From: Streptomyces sp. NBC_01232
Lineage (GTDB): Bacteria > Actinomycetota > Actinomycetes > Streptomycetales > Streptomycetaceae
Length of the DNA: 64,000 bases
NCBI RefSeq assembly: GCF_035989885.1
Contig: NZ_CP108518.1
Coordinates: forward strand, 3,326,001 to 3,390,000
Direction: 5' to 3'
The notes below the pieces were generated by a model, which worked only from the letters and a program-made list of their open reading frames with translations, did no database searches and was not told the origin of the DNA. The position numbers and the translations under genes were made by a program. Shown here piece after piece: positions 26,481-34,600 of this stretch (within the stretch, counting starts at the first letter, position 1; the number at the start of each line of letters is the position of its first letter).

Positions 26481-28757
26481 GTGCCCCGGTTCAGCGTCAT
26501 CGTGCCCGCGTACAAGGTCCAGGCCTACCTCCAGGAGAGTCTGGACTCGGTGCTGACGCAGTCGTGCCCGGACCTGGAGCTGATCGCGGTCGACGACGCC
26601 TCGCCGGACGCCTGCGGTTCGATCATCGACGAGTACGCGGCCCGCGACCCCCGGGTGACGGCCGTGCACCTGGCGCAGAACCTGGGCCTGGGGCCGGCCC
26701 GCAACGCGGGCCTGTCCCGCGCGAGCGGCGACTACCTGATCTTCCTCGACGGCGACGACACCCTCGCCCCCGGCGCCCTGCAGGCCATCACCGACCGGCT
26801 GAAGGCCACCGGCTCCCCCGACATCCTGGTCTACGACTACGCGCGCACCTTCTGGTCGGGCGAACTGGTGCGCAACAGCCTCTCGAACCGGCTGTCCGAG
26901 GAGGGCCCGGCCAGCTTCCGCCTCGCCGACCGCCCGGCCCTCCTCGGCATGCTGATGGTGGTGTGGAACAAGGCGTACCGCCGCGAGTACGTGGAGCGCG
27001 AGGGCCTCGTCTTCCCGCCCGGCTTCTACGAGGACACCCCCTGGACCTACCCGGCGCTGCTGGCCGCCGAGTCCGTCGCCGTCCTGGACCGGGTCTGCGT
27101 CCACTACCGGCAGCGGCGCACCGGCTCCATCCTGACCACCACCAGCCGCCGCCACCTCGACATCTTCGACCAGTACGACCGGGTCTTCGGACACCTCGCC
27201 GGCCGCCCCGAGCTGGAGCGCTGGCGGCCCGCCCTGCACCGGCGCATGGCCGAGCACTTCTGCACCCTGTACGCCGACCCGCGCCGCCTCCCGCGCGCCG
27301 CCCGGGCCGAGTTCTTCGCCCGGGCCTGCCTCATGCTGCGCCGCTACCGCGCCCCGGGCGGCAGCGGCGCGCTGCCACTGTCCCTGTCGCGGACCGACCG
27401 GGTCCGGCACACCCTGATGCGGCTGGGCACCCGGCGCACGTACCGGCTGCTGTCGGCGCTGCGCTCGGCCGGACTGGCGCTGGGCCGGGCAGCCTCGGGT
27501 CTGTGGCGCGGCCTGCGGGAGTCCGGGATGCGGCTGCACTACCGGATCCAGCGGCTCCTGCCGCTGGATCCGGAGCTCGCGGTCTTCTCCGCGTACTGGC
27601 ACGGCGGCTACGCCTGCAATCCGGCGGCCATCGAGGCCAAGCTGCGGGAGCTGGCACCGCGGATGCGCACGGCGTGGATCTGCGACCCGGCGCACGCCTC
27701 GACGCTGCCCCGCGAGACGACGGCGCTGCGGCCGGGCTCGGCGGCGTACTGGACCGCCCTGGCCAGGGCCGGCCACCTGGTCACGAACGTCAACTTCGAC
27801 CGCGCCCTGGTCAAGCGGCCGGGCCAGGTCCTCGTCCAGACGCAGCACGGCACCCCGCTCAAGCGCGTCGGCCTCGACCTCCAGGACCGTCCGGCGGCCA
27901 CCCCGACGACGGACTTCGCGGGGCTGCTGCGCGGCGCCGACCAGTGGGACTACCTGCTGTCCTCGAACCGGCACTCCACCCTGGTCTGGGAGAAGGCCGT
28001 CCCGTCCTCCTACACGACGCTGGAGTACGGCTACCCCCGCAACGACGTCTTCCACCGGGCGGGCCCGGCCGAGGTACTGGCGCTGCGCGAACGCCTGGGC
28101 ATTCCGGCGGGTTCGACGGCCGTCCTGTACGCACCCACGCACCGCGACTACCGGCGCAGCCGGCCGGAACACCTGGACTTCGAGCGGGTCCTGCGGGACC
28201 TGGGCCCGCGCTTCACGATCCTCGCCCGCACCCACCTCACGTACGCGGACGTCCCGCCGTCGCCGGACACGCACCCCCGCCTGATCGACGTCTCCTCGTA
28301 CCCCTCGGTGGAGGAGCTGGCCCTGGCCTCGGACGCGCTGGTGACGGACTACTCGTCGCTGATGTTCGACTACGCGGTGCTGGACCGCCCGATCGTCATC
28401 CACGCGGACGACTGGGAGGCGTACGAGGCGGCCCGGGGCACGTACTTCGACCTGCGGTCGTGCCCGCCCGGCGCGATCGCCCGGACCGAGGACGAGCTGG
28501 TGGACATCTTCAGCACCGGCCACTGGCAGGGCTCGCGCTCCGCCCAGCTGCGGGCGGCCTTCCGGGCGCGCTTCTGCTCGTACGACGACGGCCACGCGGC
28601 GGAACGGGTGGTGCGCCGGATCTTCCTGGGCCAGAGCGCCCCGATCCCGGCGGTCGTGCCCCTTGCGGACCGCCGCCCCGCCCCGTCGGCCCCCGCAGCC
28701 ACCGCTCCGGCCCCGGAACCGATGCTGGCCCCGCTGGCATCGAGCCGGTGGCCGTAG
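26481..28757 (+). CDS. Bifunctional GT2 glycosyltransferase / CDP-glycerol phosphotransferase
   Basis: About 758 residues. Residues 1-300 form a GT-A glycosyltransferase (FSVIVPAYKVQAYL; LELIAVDDASPD; DxD as DGDDTLAPG). A middle helical region follows, and residues ~410-720 are a teichoic-acid glycerophosphotransferase domain (TQHGTPLKRVGLDL; YAPTHRD; TDYSSLMFDYAVLDRPIV). Such fusions make wall or capsule polymers. Start: GTG 26481 gives VPRFSVIVP; no ribosome-binding site is strong, and the frame is open to 26385. Divergent paralogous domains are normal for the fusion family. Confidence 0.88.
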   Translation: MPRFSVIVPAYKVQAYLQESLDSVLTQSCPDLELIAVDDASPDACGSIIDEYAARDPRVTAVHLAQNLGLGPARNAGLSRASGDYLIFLDGDDTLAPGALQAITDRLKATGSPDILVYDYARTFWSGELVRNSLSNRLSEEGPASFRLADRPALLGMLMVVWNKAYRREYVEREGLVFPPGFYEDTPWTYPALLAAESVAVLDRVCVHYRQRRTGSILTTTSRRHLDIFDQYDRVFGHLAGRPELERWRPALHRRMAEHFCTLYADPRRLPRAARAEFFARACLMLRRYRAPGGSGALPLSLSRTDRVRHTLMRLGTRRTYRLLSALRSAGLALGRAASGLWRGLRESGMRLHYRIQRLLPLDPELAVFSAYWHGGYACNPAAIEAKLRELAPRMRTAWICDPAHASTLPRETTALRPGSAAYWTALARAGHLVTNVNFDRALVKRPGQVLVQTQHGTPLKRVGLDLQDRPAATPTTDFAGLLRGADQWDYLLSSNRHSTLVWEKAVPSSYTTLEYGYPRNDVFHRAGPAEVLALRERLGIPAGSTAVLYAPTHRDYRRSRPEHLDFERVLRDLGPRFTILARTHLTYADVPPSPDTHPRLIDVSSYPSVEELALASDALVTDYSSLMFDYAVLDRPIVIHADDWEAYEAARGTYFDLRSCPPGAIARTEDELVDIFSTGHWQGSRSAQLRAAFRARFCSYDDGHAAERVVRRIFLGQSAPIPAVVPLADRRPAPSAPAATAPAPEPMLAPLASSRWP

Positions 28758-28818
28758 CGGACCGAAAGCCGGCCTCCCCGGGGTCCGCCCGCAGACGGCC
28801 CCCGGCCGGCCGGCCCGC

Positions 28819-29322
28819 TCAGCCCGCGTCGAGCGCGTCCAGACCCGCCCCGTCCAGGTCGAGCGGCGCCCGCTCCCGCGCCTGCTCCACGGTCCCCCGG
28901 GCGATGGCCGCCATGTCCACCTCGATGTGACCGGACCCGTCGAGGCCGAAGCCTCCACCGCGCTCGAACATCAGCACGAGAGGCTCGAAGGGCGAGGGCA
29001 GGTCCGGGAGAACGGGGGCGGTGTCCGAGAGCACTGCGAAGTTCAGGGCCCACGTGACGGTGTTCAGAACGACCGGCTGCTGCAGACCGATCCTCTCCGC
29101 GACACCCTTCACCGACTCGTCGTCGATCCGCGCCGAAGGATCGATACGCTCGGCGATGTCGAAGAACGGCCACTCCGTGGAACCGGTCGCCCCGGCCCAC
29201 AACGCGGAGCGCCGCAGGAACTCACGCATGAGCGCGACACGCGACCGGGTGCGGTCGAACGAGCCGACCCAGTCGGCCCTTTCGAGCCTCGCTGCAAGCG
29301 CCAGGGCAGAATCCGTCCTCAC
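28819..29322 (-). CDS. Probable immunity protein for the adjacent polymorphic toxin
   Basis: 167 residues, soluble, acidic, no signal peptide. GTG 29322 overlaps the toxin stop codon in a GTGA junction, with GGAGG nine bases upstream. A conserved-looking central stretch is FEPLVLMFERGGGFGLDG, followed by a hydrophilic alpha-helical end. Tight coupling to a toxin gene of this architecture, immediately downstream, indicates an immunity protein. I cannot name its family. Confidence 0.62.
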   Translation of the reverse strand: MRTDSALALAARLERADWVGSFDRTRSRVALMREFLRRSALWAGATGSTEWPFFDIAERIDPSARIDDESVKGVAERIGLQQPVVLNTVTWALNFAVLSDTAPVLPDLPSPFEPLVLMFERGGGFGLDGSGHIEVDMAAIARGTVEQARERAPLDLDGAGLDALDAG

Positions 29323-31910
29323 GGCTTGTTCCTCCGGATGTAGTCGATGAGGTCGTCCAAGTTTGACAGGTCGGGCCGGATCTCGAAGGGCGGCGGATCC
29401 ATGCCCAGGGAGCGCCATGCGACGTACGGGTTCGCATGGGTCTCGTGCGGCGAGACCTCGTGGGCGCCGTAGTGCTCCTTCGTGAACCAGTTGACGCCGT
29501 CGGCGTCGTAGTTCATGCCCCGGTACGGCATGCCCTCCGCCATGAGGACTCCCTCGACGCCCTCATGGACCATCAGCCGCCTGAAGGCCACCTGCCCCGC
29601 CTCGTCGAGGGTGCCGGCCTCGGCCCGCTGCCACAGTTCGGCCACGTGCTCCATGGGAGCCACCCGCCCGTTGCGGACCTGACCCGGACCGATGGGGAAG
29701 CGCTCGTGCACCGTGAAGAAGAGGTGCTGCCGCACGCCGTCGAGGACCTCCCTGGATATGCCCGTGTTCTCGGCGATCCGGATCGTGTCGCCCTCGTTGG
29801 CGCGGATCGCGTCGTAGGCTTCACCGGCCTTGCCCTGGGGCTCGTCCACGTACGGCGCACCGTCCGACGCGAAGTGCTCCGGCGGGACAGTGACGACGTC
29901 CGGCTGGTCCGGCGGGGGGGCGTCCCCGTCGCTTCCGGTGTCCCGGCCCGGAGGAACTTCCCCGTCCCCGGCACCGGACGGGGCGCTGTCGCCGTGGACA
30001 CCGCCCGTGGACGGGGGTTCGTGGTGGCTGCCGGCGCCCGGGCCGTCCGTGTGACCCGTGCCCTCGGGGCCGTCCGTGTGCCCGCCACCGCCCGAGCCGG
30101 TGTCACCGTGGCCGCCGGTGGACGGGCCGTCGGCCCGGCTGGTGCCGGTCGGGGGGTCGTAGCTCCCGGAGGGGCCCGTGGCGGGCTCGTGGGCGTGGCC
30201 GCCGGGGGTGGTGTGGTCGCCGGCACGGCCGGTGGGGGTGTTGTCGAAGCCGTCCGTGTGGTGGGCGGCGTTGTCGATGGTGTGGACGGGGCCGGAGATG
30301 TCGGAGGTGAGGTGGATGGGGTTGTCGATGGTGTGGACGGGGCCGGAGATGTCGGAGGTGAGGTGGATGGGGTTGTCGCCGCCGCGGGCGGCGACGCCGG
30401 CGAGTTCGGGGACCCTGACGGTGGCGGGGGATTCGGTCTTCGGGGCGTCGGTGCGCGGCAGGTCCGCGCCCGCGTTGGTGTCCGGTGAGGGCTCCTGGGT
30501 GGAGTTCTTGCCGCTCTGCTCGAGGGACCCGTCGGCCTTGTAGATGTTGCCTTCGATGTCCATGAACTTGGTGGTGCCGTCGGGCGTCGGCAGTTTGACC
30601 GTGTTCGGCGGGAACGTGGTGGTGTTCTCCGGGAGTTTGATGTTCCCGTCGGACAGCTTGATCGCCCCGTCCGGAACAGCGGTACCCGACGGGAGGTGGA
30701 TGACACCGTCGGGGAGCATGACGGCGCCTTCGGGGAGGGAGATCGCGCCGTCCAGGTTGATGCTCGGCGTCTCGATCTTGCCCATGCCCTTCAGACCGGC
30801 CATCACATCACCGATCTTCGAGAAACCGGCGCCCGCGCCCTTGAAGATGTACGTCATCGGGTCGATCGCCCGGCCGGCCTTGCCCGCGAACGACAGGGTC
30901 TTGGCGACCGCACCCGCCTTGCCCGCACCCGAGACCGCACCGCCCGCACCACCGGTGAACACCGTGGTCACCACATTGAACGTGACCGCACCCGCCGCAC
31001 GACCCGGGTTCGAACCCCACTGGTCCCACGCCAGGAGCGCCTTGCCCGTCTCCTTCATCGCGGTACGGGAGTCACGCAGCCACGAGGGCAGCTTGTCGTC
31101 CGGAGCCGCCATGAACAAAGGCCCCACACCCGGGATCATCGCGATGCCCAGCCCGGTACCGAGCTTGGCAAGGCCCGTCCAGGACTGCTTGAACACATCC
31201 CAGCCCTGCAGGCCGACCAGACCGCCCAGACCCTTGAGGGTTCCCCAGATACCGTCGACGACGATGCCCTTGCCGAACTCCCAGGCATGCTCCCAGACCT
31301 GCCAGCCGGGAATCGACTCCTCCACCGCATCACCCCACGGCAGGGACTTCGCCTGCTTCAACGCCTCCGCGTCATACCCGTACATGTCCGCAGCGTTGGA
31401 GCCGTCGTTCACCCGCAACGGCTTCCCGTTGACCAGAGCGACGATCTTCGCGTGAGCGGCCCGTTCCACCGCGTGGAACTCCTCCCACACCTCCGCGACC
31501 TTGTTACGCCGCTCGAGGTTCTCGTCGATCAGATCGCCGTCCTCAGCCCACTTGTCCTCCTTCTCCGTCTTCTCCCGGAACGCCTGCGCCTCCGCCCGCA
31601 GACTCTCCAGCTTCTTGATGATCGGAGCCGCGTCACGCGAGTACGTCCCCAGCGCACCCGCAATCGTGCACATGTCAGAACTGAGCTTCAAACCCAGATC
31701 CTGGACCGGCTTCGTCGTCGCGAACAGCTGATCCGCCTCCGGCGCCTGATAGAACGCCTGCAACCCACCAAAACTGGTGTGAACGTCCGAGGCCTTCGTC
31801 GAAACGGTGGCACCACCCGACGAGATCAGCTTCACCTTCTCGTCCAGCACCGCCAGATCACCCGTGAAAACCGGTATCTCAGCCGGATCGACCGGCGCGC
31901 CCCCACTCAT
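29319..31910 (-). CDS. Polymorphic toxin of the type VII-secreted class
   Basis: 863 residues. Residues 1-150 are a WXG/LXG-like helical export domain (FTGDLAVLDEKVKLISS; FYQAPEADQLFATTKPVQDL). A hydrophobic, glycine-rich block at ~225-375 could be pore- or membrane-associated. About 385-450 has LP-x-G/D-G-x-I repeats (ISLPEGAVMLPDGVIHLP). A His/Gly/Asp/Thr-rich low-complexity linker (~450-680) contains a perfect 17-residue duplication. The C-terminal ~180 residues (from about 681) are the likely toxin: IRIAENTG, HLFFTVHERF, and VHEGVEGVLM with HExxE at 782-786. Start ATG 31910 has GGGGTAAGGA before it. A TetR gene lies upstream. Confidence 0.75.
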   Translation of the reverse strand: MSGGAPVDPAEIPVFTGDLAVLDEKVKLISSGGATVSTKASDVHTSFGGLQAFYQAPEADQLFATTKPVQDLGLKLSSDMCTIAGALGTYSRDAAPIIKKLESLRAEAQAFREKTEKEDKWAEDGDLIDENLERRNKVAEVWEEFHAVERAAHAKIVALVNGKPLRVNDGSNAADMYGYDAEALKQAKSLPWGDAVEESIPGWQVWEHAWEFGKGIVVDGIWGTLKGLGGLVGLQGWDVFKQSWTGLAKLGTGLGIAMIPGVGPLFMAAPDDKLPSWLRDSRTAMKETGKALLAWDQWGSNPGRAAGAVTFNVVTTVFTGGAGGAVSGAGKAGAVAKTLSFAGKAGRAIDPMTYIFKGAGAGFSKIGDVMAGLKGMGKIETPSINLDGAISLPEGAVMLPDGVIHLPSGTAVPDGAIKLSDGNIKLPENTTTFPPNTVKLPTPDGTTKFMDIEGNIYKADGSLEQSGKNSTQEPSPDTNAGADLPRTDAPKTESPATVRVPELAGVAARGGDNPIHLTSDISGPVHTIDNPIHLTSDISGPVHTIDNAAHHTDGFDNTPTGRAGDHTTPGGHAHEPATGPSGSYDPPTGTSRADGPSTGGHGDTGSGGGGHTDGPEGTGHTDGPGAGSHHEPPSTGGVHGDSAPSGAGDGEVPPGRDTGSDGDAPPPDQPDVVTVPPEHFASDGAPYVDEPQGKAGEAYDAIRANEGDTIRIAENTGISREVLDGVRQHLFFTVHERFPIGPGQVRNGRVAPMEHVAELWQRAEAGTLDEAGQVAFRRLMVHEGVEGVLMAEGMPYRGMNYDADGVNWFTKEHYGAHEVSPHETHANPYVAWRSLGMDPPPFEIRPDLSNLDDLIDYIRRNKP
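30270..30371 (-). repeat. Two perfect 51-bp tandem repeats in the toxin linker
   Basis: 30270-30320 and 30321-30371 are identical and encode DNPIHLTSDISGPVHTI twice. A recent in-frame duplication, typical of disordered linkers. Confidence 0.85.
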
Positions 31911-32019
31911 TCCTTACCCCCCGAGTGATCCAGCTACTGCGTCCCCCACCATCCCTATCAAGATCGGCGTTGCGGATGCAATTGCACATCCGGTTCCGTG
32001 ACAAAGACATGACGTTGGA

Positions 32020-32658
32020 TCACATCGGGGAGACGTCCGCCCTCAGGCCCGCCACCACCTGGCGGGCCAGGGTGTCCAGTTGGGCGGCCGTCATCGCGTC
32101 GCGGACGACCACCTGACGCCAGTAGAGCGGGCCGATCAGCAGGTCGAGGGTACGGTCCGGGCCGATGTCCGCCGGGAGTTCACCCCGGGCGACCGCATCC
32201 GCGACGACGCCCTGCGCCATCCGCTGCTGACCGTCGAGCAGAGCGCCGCGCACCGCGTCCGCGATGTCGGGGTTCCGCGCCGCTTCCACCAGCAGGTCGG
32301 GGATCACCGCAGAGGCCACCGGATGCCGCAGCACGTGTGACATGACCTCCAGCAGGGCCCGTACGTCCCCGTACAGCGACCCCGTCGCCGGCGCCGGCAG
32401 GCCGTCCGCCGCGAAGGCCCCGACCAGGTCCAGCACCAGGTGCAGCTTCGACTTCCACCGCCGGTAGACCGCGGTCTTGCCGACCCCCGCCCGCCGGGCG
32501 ATGCCCTCGATGGACATCCGGGAGAAGCCGACCGCGGCCAGCTCCTCCACCACTGCGTCGCGGATCGCCTCGGTCACGTCCGCGCGCAGGACGGCGGCCC
32601 CGGCGGGGGCTCGGCGGGCGGGGGCGGGGGCCGAGTCGGCGGCGGGGTCCGTGGTCAT
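32020..32658 (-). CDS. TetR-family transcriptional regulator
   Basis: 212 residues. The HTH is near residues 28-72 (AIRDAVVEELAAVGFSRMSI; IARRAGVGKTAVYRRWKSK), followed by a helical ligand domain. Start ATG 32658; a more distal frame is open but has no support. Transcribed away from the TagG/TagH-like genes, with a palindromic operator candidate in the gap, so it probably represses them and itself. Confidence 0.87.
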   Translation of the reverse strand: MTTDPAADSAPAPARRAPAGAAVLRADVTEAIRDAVVEELAAVGFSRMSIEGIARRAGVGKTAVYRRWKSKLHLVLDLVGAFAADGLPAPATGSLYGDVRALLEVMSHVLRHPVASAVIPDLLVEAARNPDIADAVRGALLDGQQRMAQGVVADAVARGELPADIGPDRTLDLLIGPLYWRQVVVRDAMTAAQLDTLARQVVAGLRADVSPM

Positions 32659-32674
32659 GCACAGAGCATAACCG

Positions 32675-32694
32675 CGTCTCGTCAGGACGATACG
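32675..32694. promoter_or_regulatory. Candidate TetR operator
   Basis: CGTCTCGTC-AG-GACGATACG is a 9-bp inverted repeat with one mismatch. It lies 17 bp upstream of the TetR ATG and 100 bp upstream of the permease start. The right half GACGATACGG recurs as a direct repeat at 32734-32743. TetR dimers bind palindromes of this size. Confidence 0.5.
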
Positions 32695-32794
32695 GTTGCG
32701 TTCCGACGTGCGACACCCTAACCTCGCCGTAGCGACGATACGGACCCGTCCCGACCTCAGAAGCGACGTACTGACCCCGTCGAAAGCGAACCCT

Positions 32795-33712
32795 GTGACC
32801 ACCGCGACCGCACCCGAAACCGCGCCCGCGCCCTTCGCGCCCTCCGCGGAACTCGCGCAACTCGCCGCCGCCCACGGCCTCACCCTCAGCGGCGCCCGCC
32901 CCACGCTCCCCCGCTACATCGCGGAGCTCTGGGACCGCCGCCACTTCGTGACCGCGTACGCGACCGCCCGCATGCAGGCCACGTACAGCACGGCCAAGCT
33001 CGGCCAGCTCTGGCACCTGGTGACGCCGCTCCTCAACGCGGCCGTCTACTACTTCATCTTCGGCATCGTGATGAAGGCCAGCAACGGCGTGCCGGACTAC
33101 GTCCCCTTCCTGATCACCGGCATCTTCGTCTGGGACTTCATCGGCAGCTCCGTCAACGCCGGCACCCGCGCCGTGCACAGCAACCGCGGCCTGGTCCGCG
33201 CCCTGCACTTCCCGCGCGCGAGCCTGCCCATCTCCACCGTCGTCCAGCTCTTCCAGCAGCTGCTCGTCACCATGGGCGCCCTGGTCATCCTGCTGCTGGC
33301 CTTCGGCCAGCGGCCCGCCTGGTCCTGGTTCCTCGCCGTCCCGACCCTCGTGCTGATGGCCGTCTTCGCCGCGGGCTGCGCGATGGTCATGGCGCGCATC
33401 GGCAGCAAGAGCCCGGACGTCAGCCAGCTGATGCCCTTCGTCCTGCGCACCTGGATGTACTCCTCGGGCGTCATGTGGTCCATCGACCAGATGCTCAAGA
33501 CGGACCACCTGCCGCACTGGGTGCTGATGCTGCTCAAGTTCAACCCCGCGGCCGTCTACATCGACCTGATGCGCTTCGCGCTGATCGACAGCTTCGGAGC
33601 GCACTCGCTCCCGCCCCACGTGGGGCCCCTCGCCATCGGCTGGGCCCTGCTCGCCGGCATCGGCGGTTTCATCTGGTTCTGGAAGGCAGAAGAGGAGTAC
33701 GGCCGTGGCTGA
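32795..33712 (+). CDS. tagG: ABC-2 polysaccharide/teichoic-acid export permease (TagG type)
   Basis: 305 residues with about six TM helices. The cytoplasmic N-terminal part (LPRYIAELWDRRHFVTAYAT) and the first core block YSTAKLGQLWHLVTPLLNAAVYY are typical of the ABC-2 exporters of the TagG/RfbD type. GTG 32795 is the likely start. The next gene starts 8 bases inside its end, so the pair is co-translated. Exports undecaprenyl-linked cell-wall polymers. Confidence 0.85.
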   Translation: MTTATAPETAPAPFAPSAELAQLAAAHGLTLSGARPTLPRYIAELWDRRHFVTAYATARMQATYSTAKLGQLWHLVTPLLNAAVYYFIFGIVMKASNGVPDYVPFLITGIFVWDFIGSSVNAGTRAVHSNRGLVRALHFPRASLPISTVVQLFQQLLVTMGALVILLLAFGQRPAWSWFLAVPTLVLMAVFAAGCAMVMARIGSKSPDVSQLMPFVLRTWMYSSGVMWSIDQMLKTDHLPHWVLMLLKFNPAAVYIDLMRFALIDSFGAHSLPPHVGPLAIGWALLAGIGGFIWFWKAEEEYGRG

Positions 33713-34517
33713 CACCGCAACGAAGACCGGCACCGCCGGCACCGCCGGCGCCACCGGCACCCGGGTGCCCACCGTCATCGCGGACGGCGTCCATGTCGTC
33801 TACAAGGTCCACGGCGCCGGCGCGGCCAAGGGCGGAGCCACCGCCGCGCTCGGCCGGATCTTCTCCCGCAGGCCGTCCCCCGGCATCAAGGAGGTGCACG
33901 CCGTCAAGGGCGTCACCTTCACCGCGTACAAGGGCGAGGCCATCGGCCTCATCGGCTCCAACGGCTCGGGCAAGTCCACCCTGCTGGCCGCCATCGCCGG
34001 CCTCCAGCCCGTGGCCCGCGGCCGGATCTACTCGCACGGCCAGCCGTCCCTGCTGGGTGTGAACGCCGCCCTGATGAACGACCTGACCGGCGAGCGCAAC
34101 GTCGTCCTCGGCGGCCTCGCGATGGGCATGTCCAGGCAGCAGATCCGCGAGCGCTACCAGGACATCGTCGACTTCTCCGGCATCAACGAGAGGAACGACT
34201 TCATCTCCCTGCCCATGCGGACGTACTCGTCCGGCATGGGCGCCCGGCTGCGCTTCTCCATCGCCGCGGCCAAGGACCACGACGTCCTGATGATCGACGA
34301 GGCCCTGGCCACCGGAGACGCCGCATTCCAGCGCCGCAGCCAGGCCCGCATCGAGGAGCTCCGCGAACGCGCCGGCACCGTCTTCCTCGTCAGCCACGCC
34401 ATCAACACGGTCCGCGAGACCTGCGACCGCGCGATCTGGCTGGAGTCGGGCGTCCTGCGCATGGACGGCCCCTCGAAGGAAGTCTGCGACGCCTACGACG
34501 CCTTCACCCGCCGCTGA
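33705..34517 (+). CDS. tagH: ABC ATPase of a polysaccharide/teichoic-acid exporter (TagH type)
   Basis: 270 residues. The N-terminus is low in complexity (TGTAGTAGATGT). Walker A GSNGSGKST (84-92), a reduced Q-loop region, signature-like YSSGMGARLRFSIA, Walker B VLMIDEALATGD and H-loop VSHAINTV match the TagH/Wzt subclass. GTG 33705 has GAGGAG seven bases upstream and overlaps the permease gene by 8 bases. Powers the TagG-type partner. Confidence 0.9.
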   Translation: MADTATKTGTAGTAGATGTRVPTVIADGVHVVYKVHGAGAAKGGATAALGRIFSRRPSPGIKEVHAVKGVTFTAYKGEAIGLIGSNGSGKSTLLAAIAGLQPVARGRIYSHGQPSLLGVNAALMNDLTGERNVVLGGLAMGMSRQQIRERYQDIVDFSGINERNDFISLPMRTYSSGMGARLRFSIAAAKDHDVLMIDEALATGDAAFQRRSQARIEELRERAGTVFLVSHAINTVRETCDRAIWLESGVLRMDGPSKEVCDAYDAFTRR

Positions 34518-34540
34518 CCCTTCCAGCCCCGCTCCTCCAC

Positions 34541-34586
34541 GAACGGGCCGGGCCCGGGACCACAAGGTCCCGGGCCCGGCCCGTTC
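34541..34586. terminator. Bidirectional terminator between tagH and gdh
   Basis: A 21-bp perfect stem (34541-34561 with 34566-34586) around an ACAA loop, between two convergent genes. Confidence 0.85.
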
Positions 34587-34600
34587 CGTACAACCCGCGA

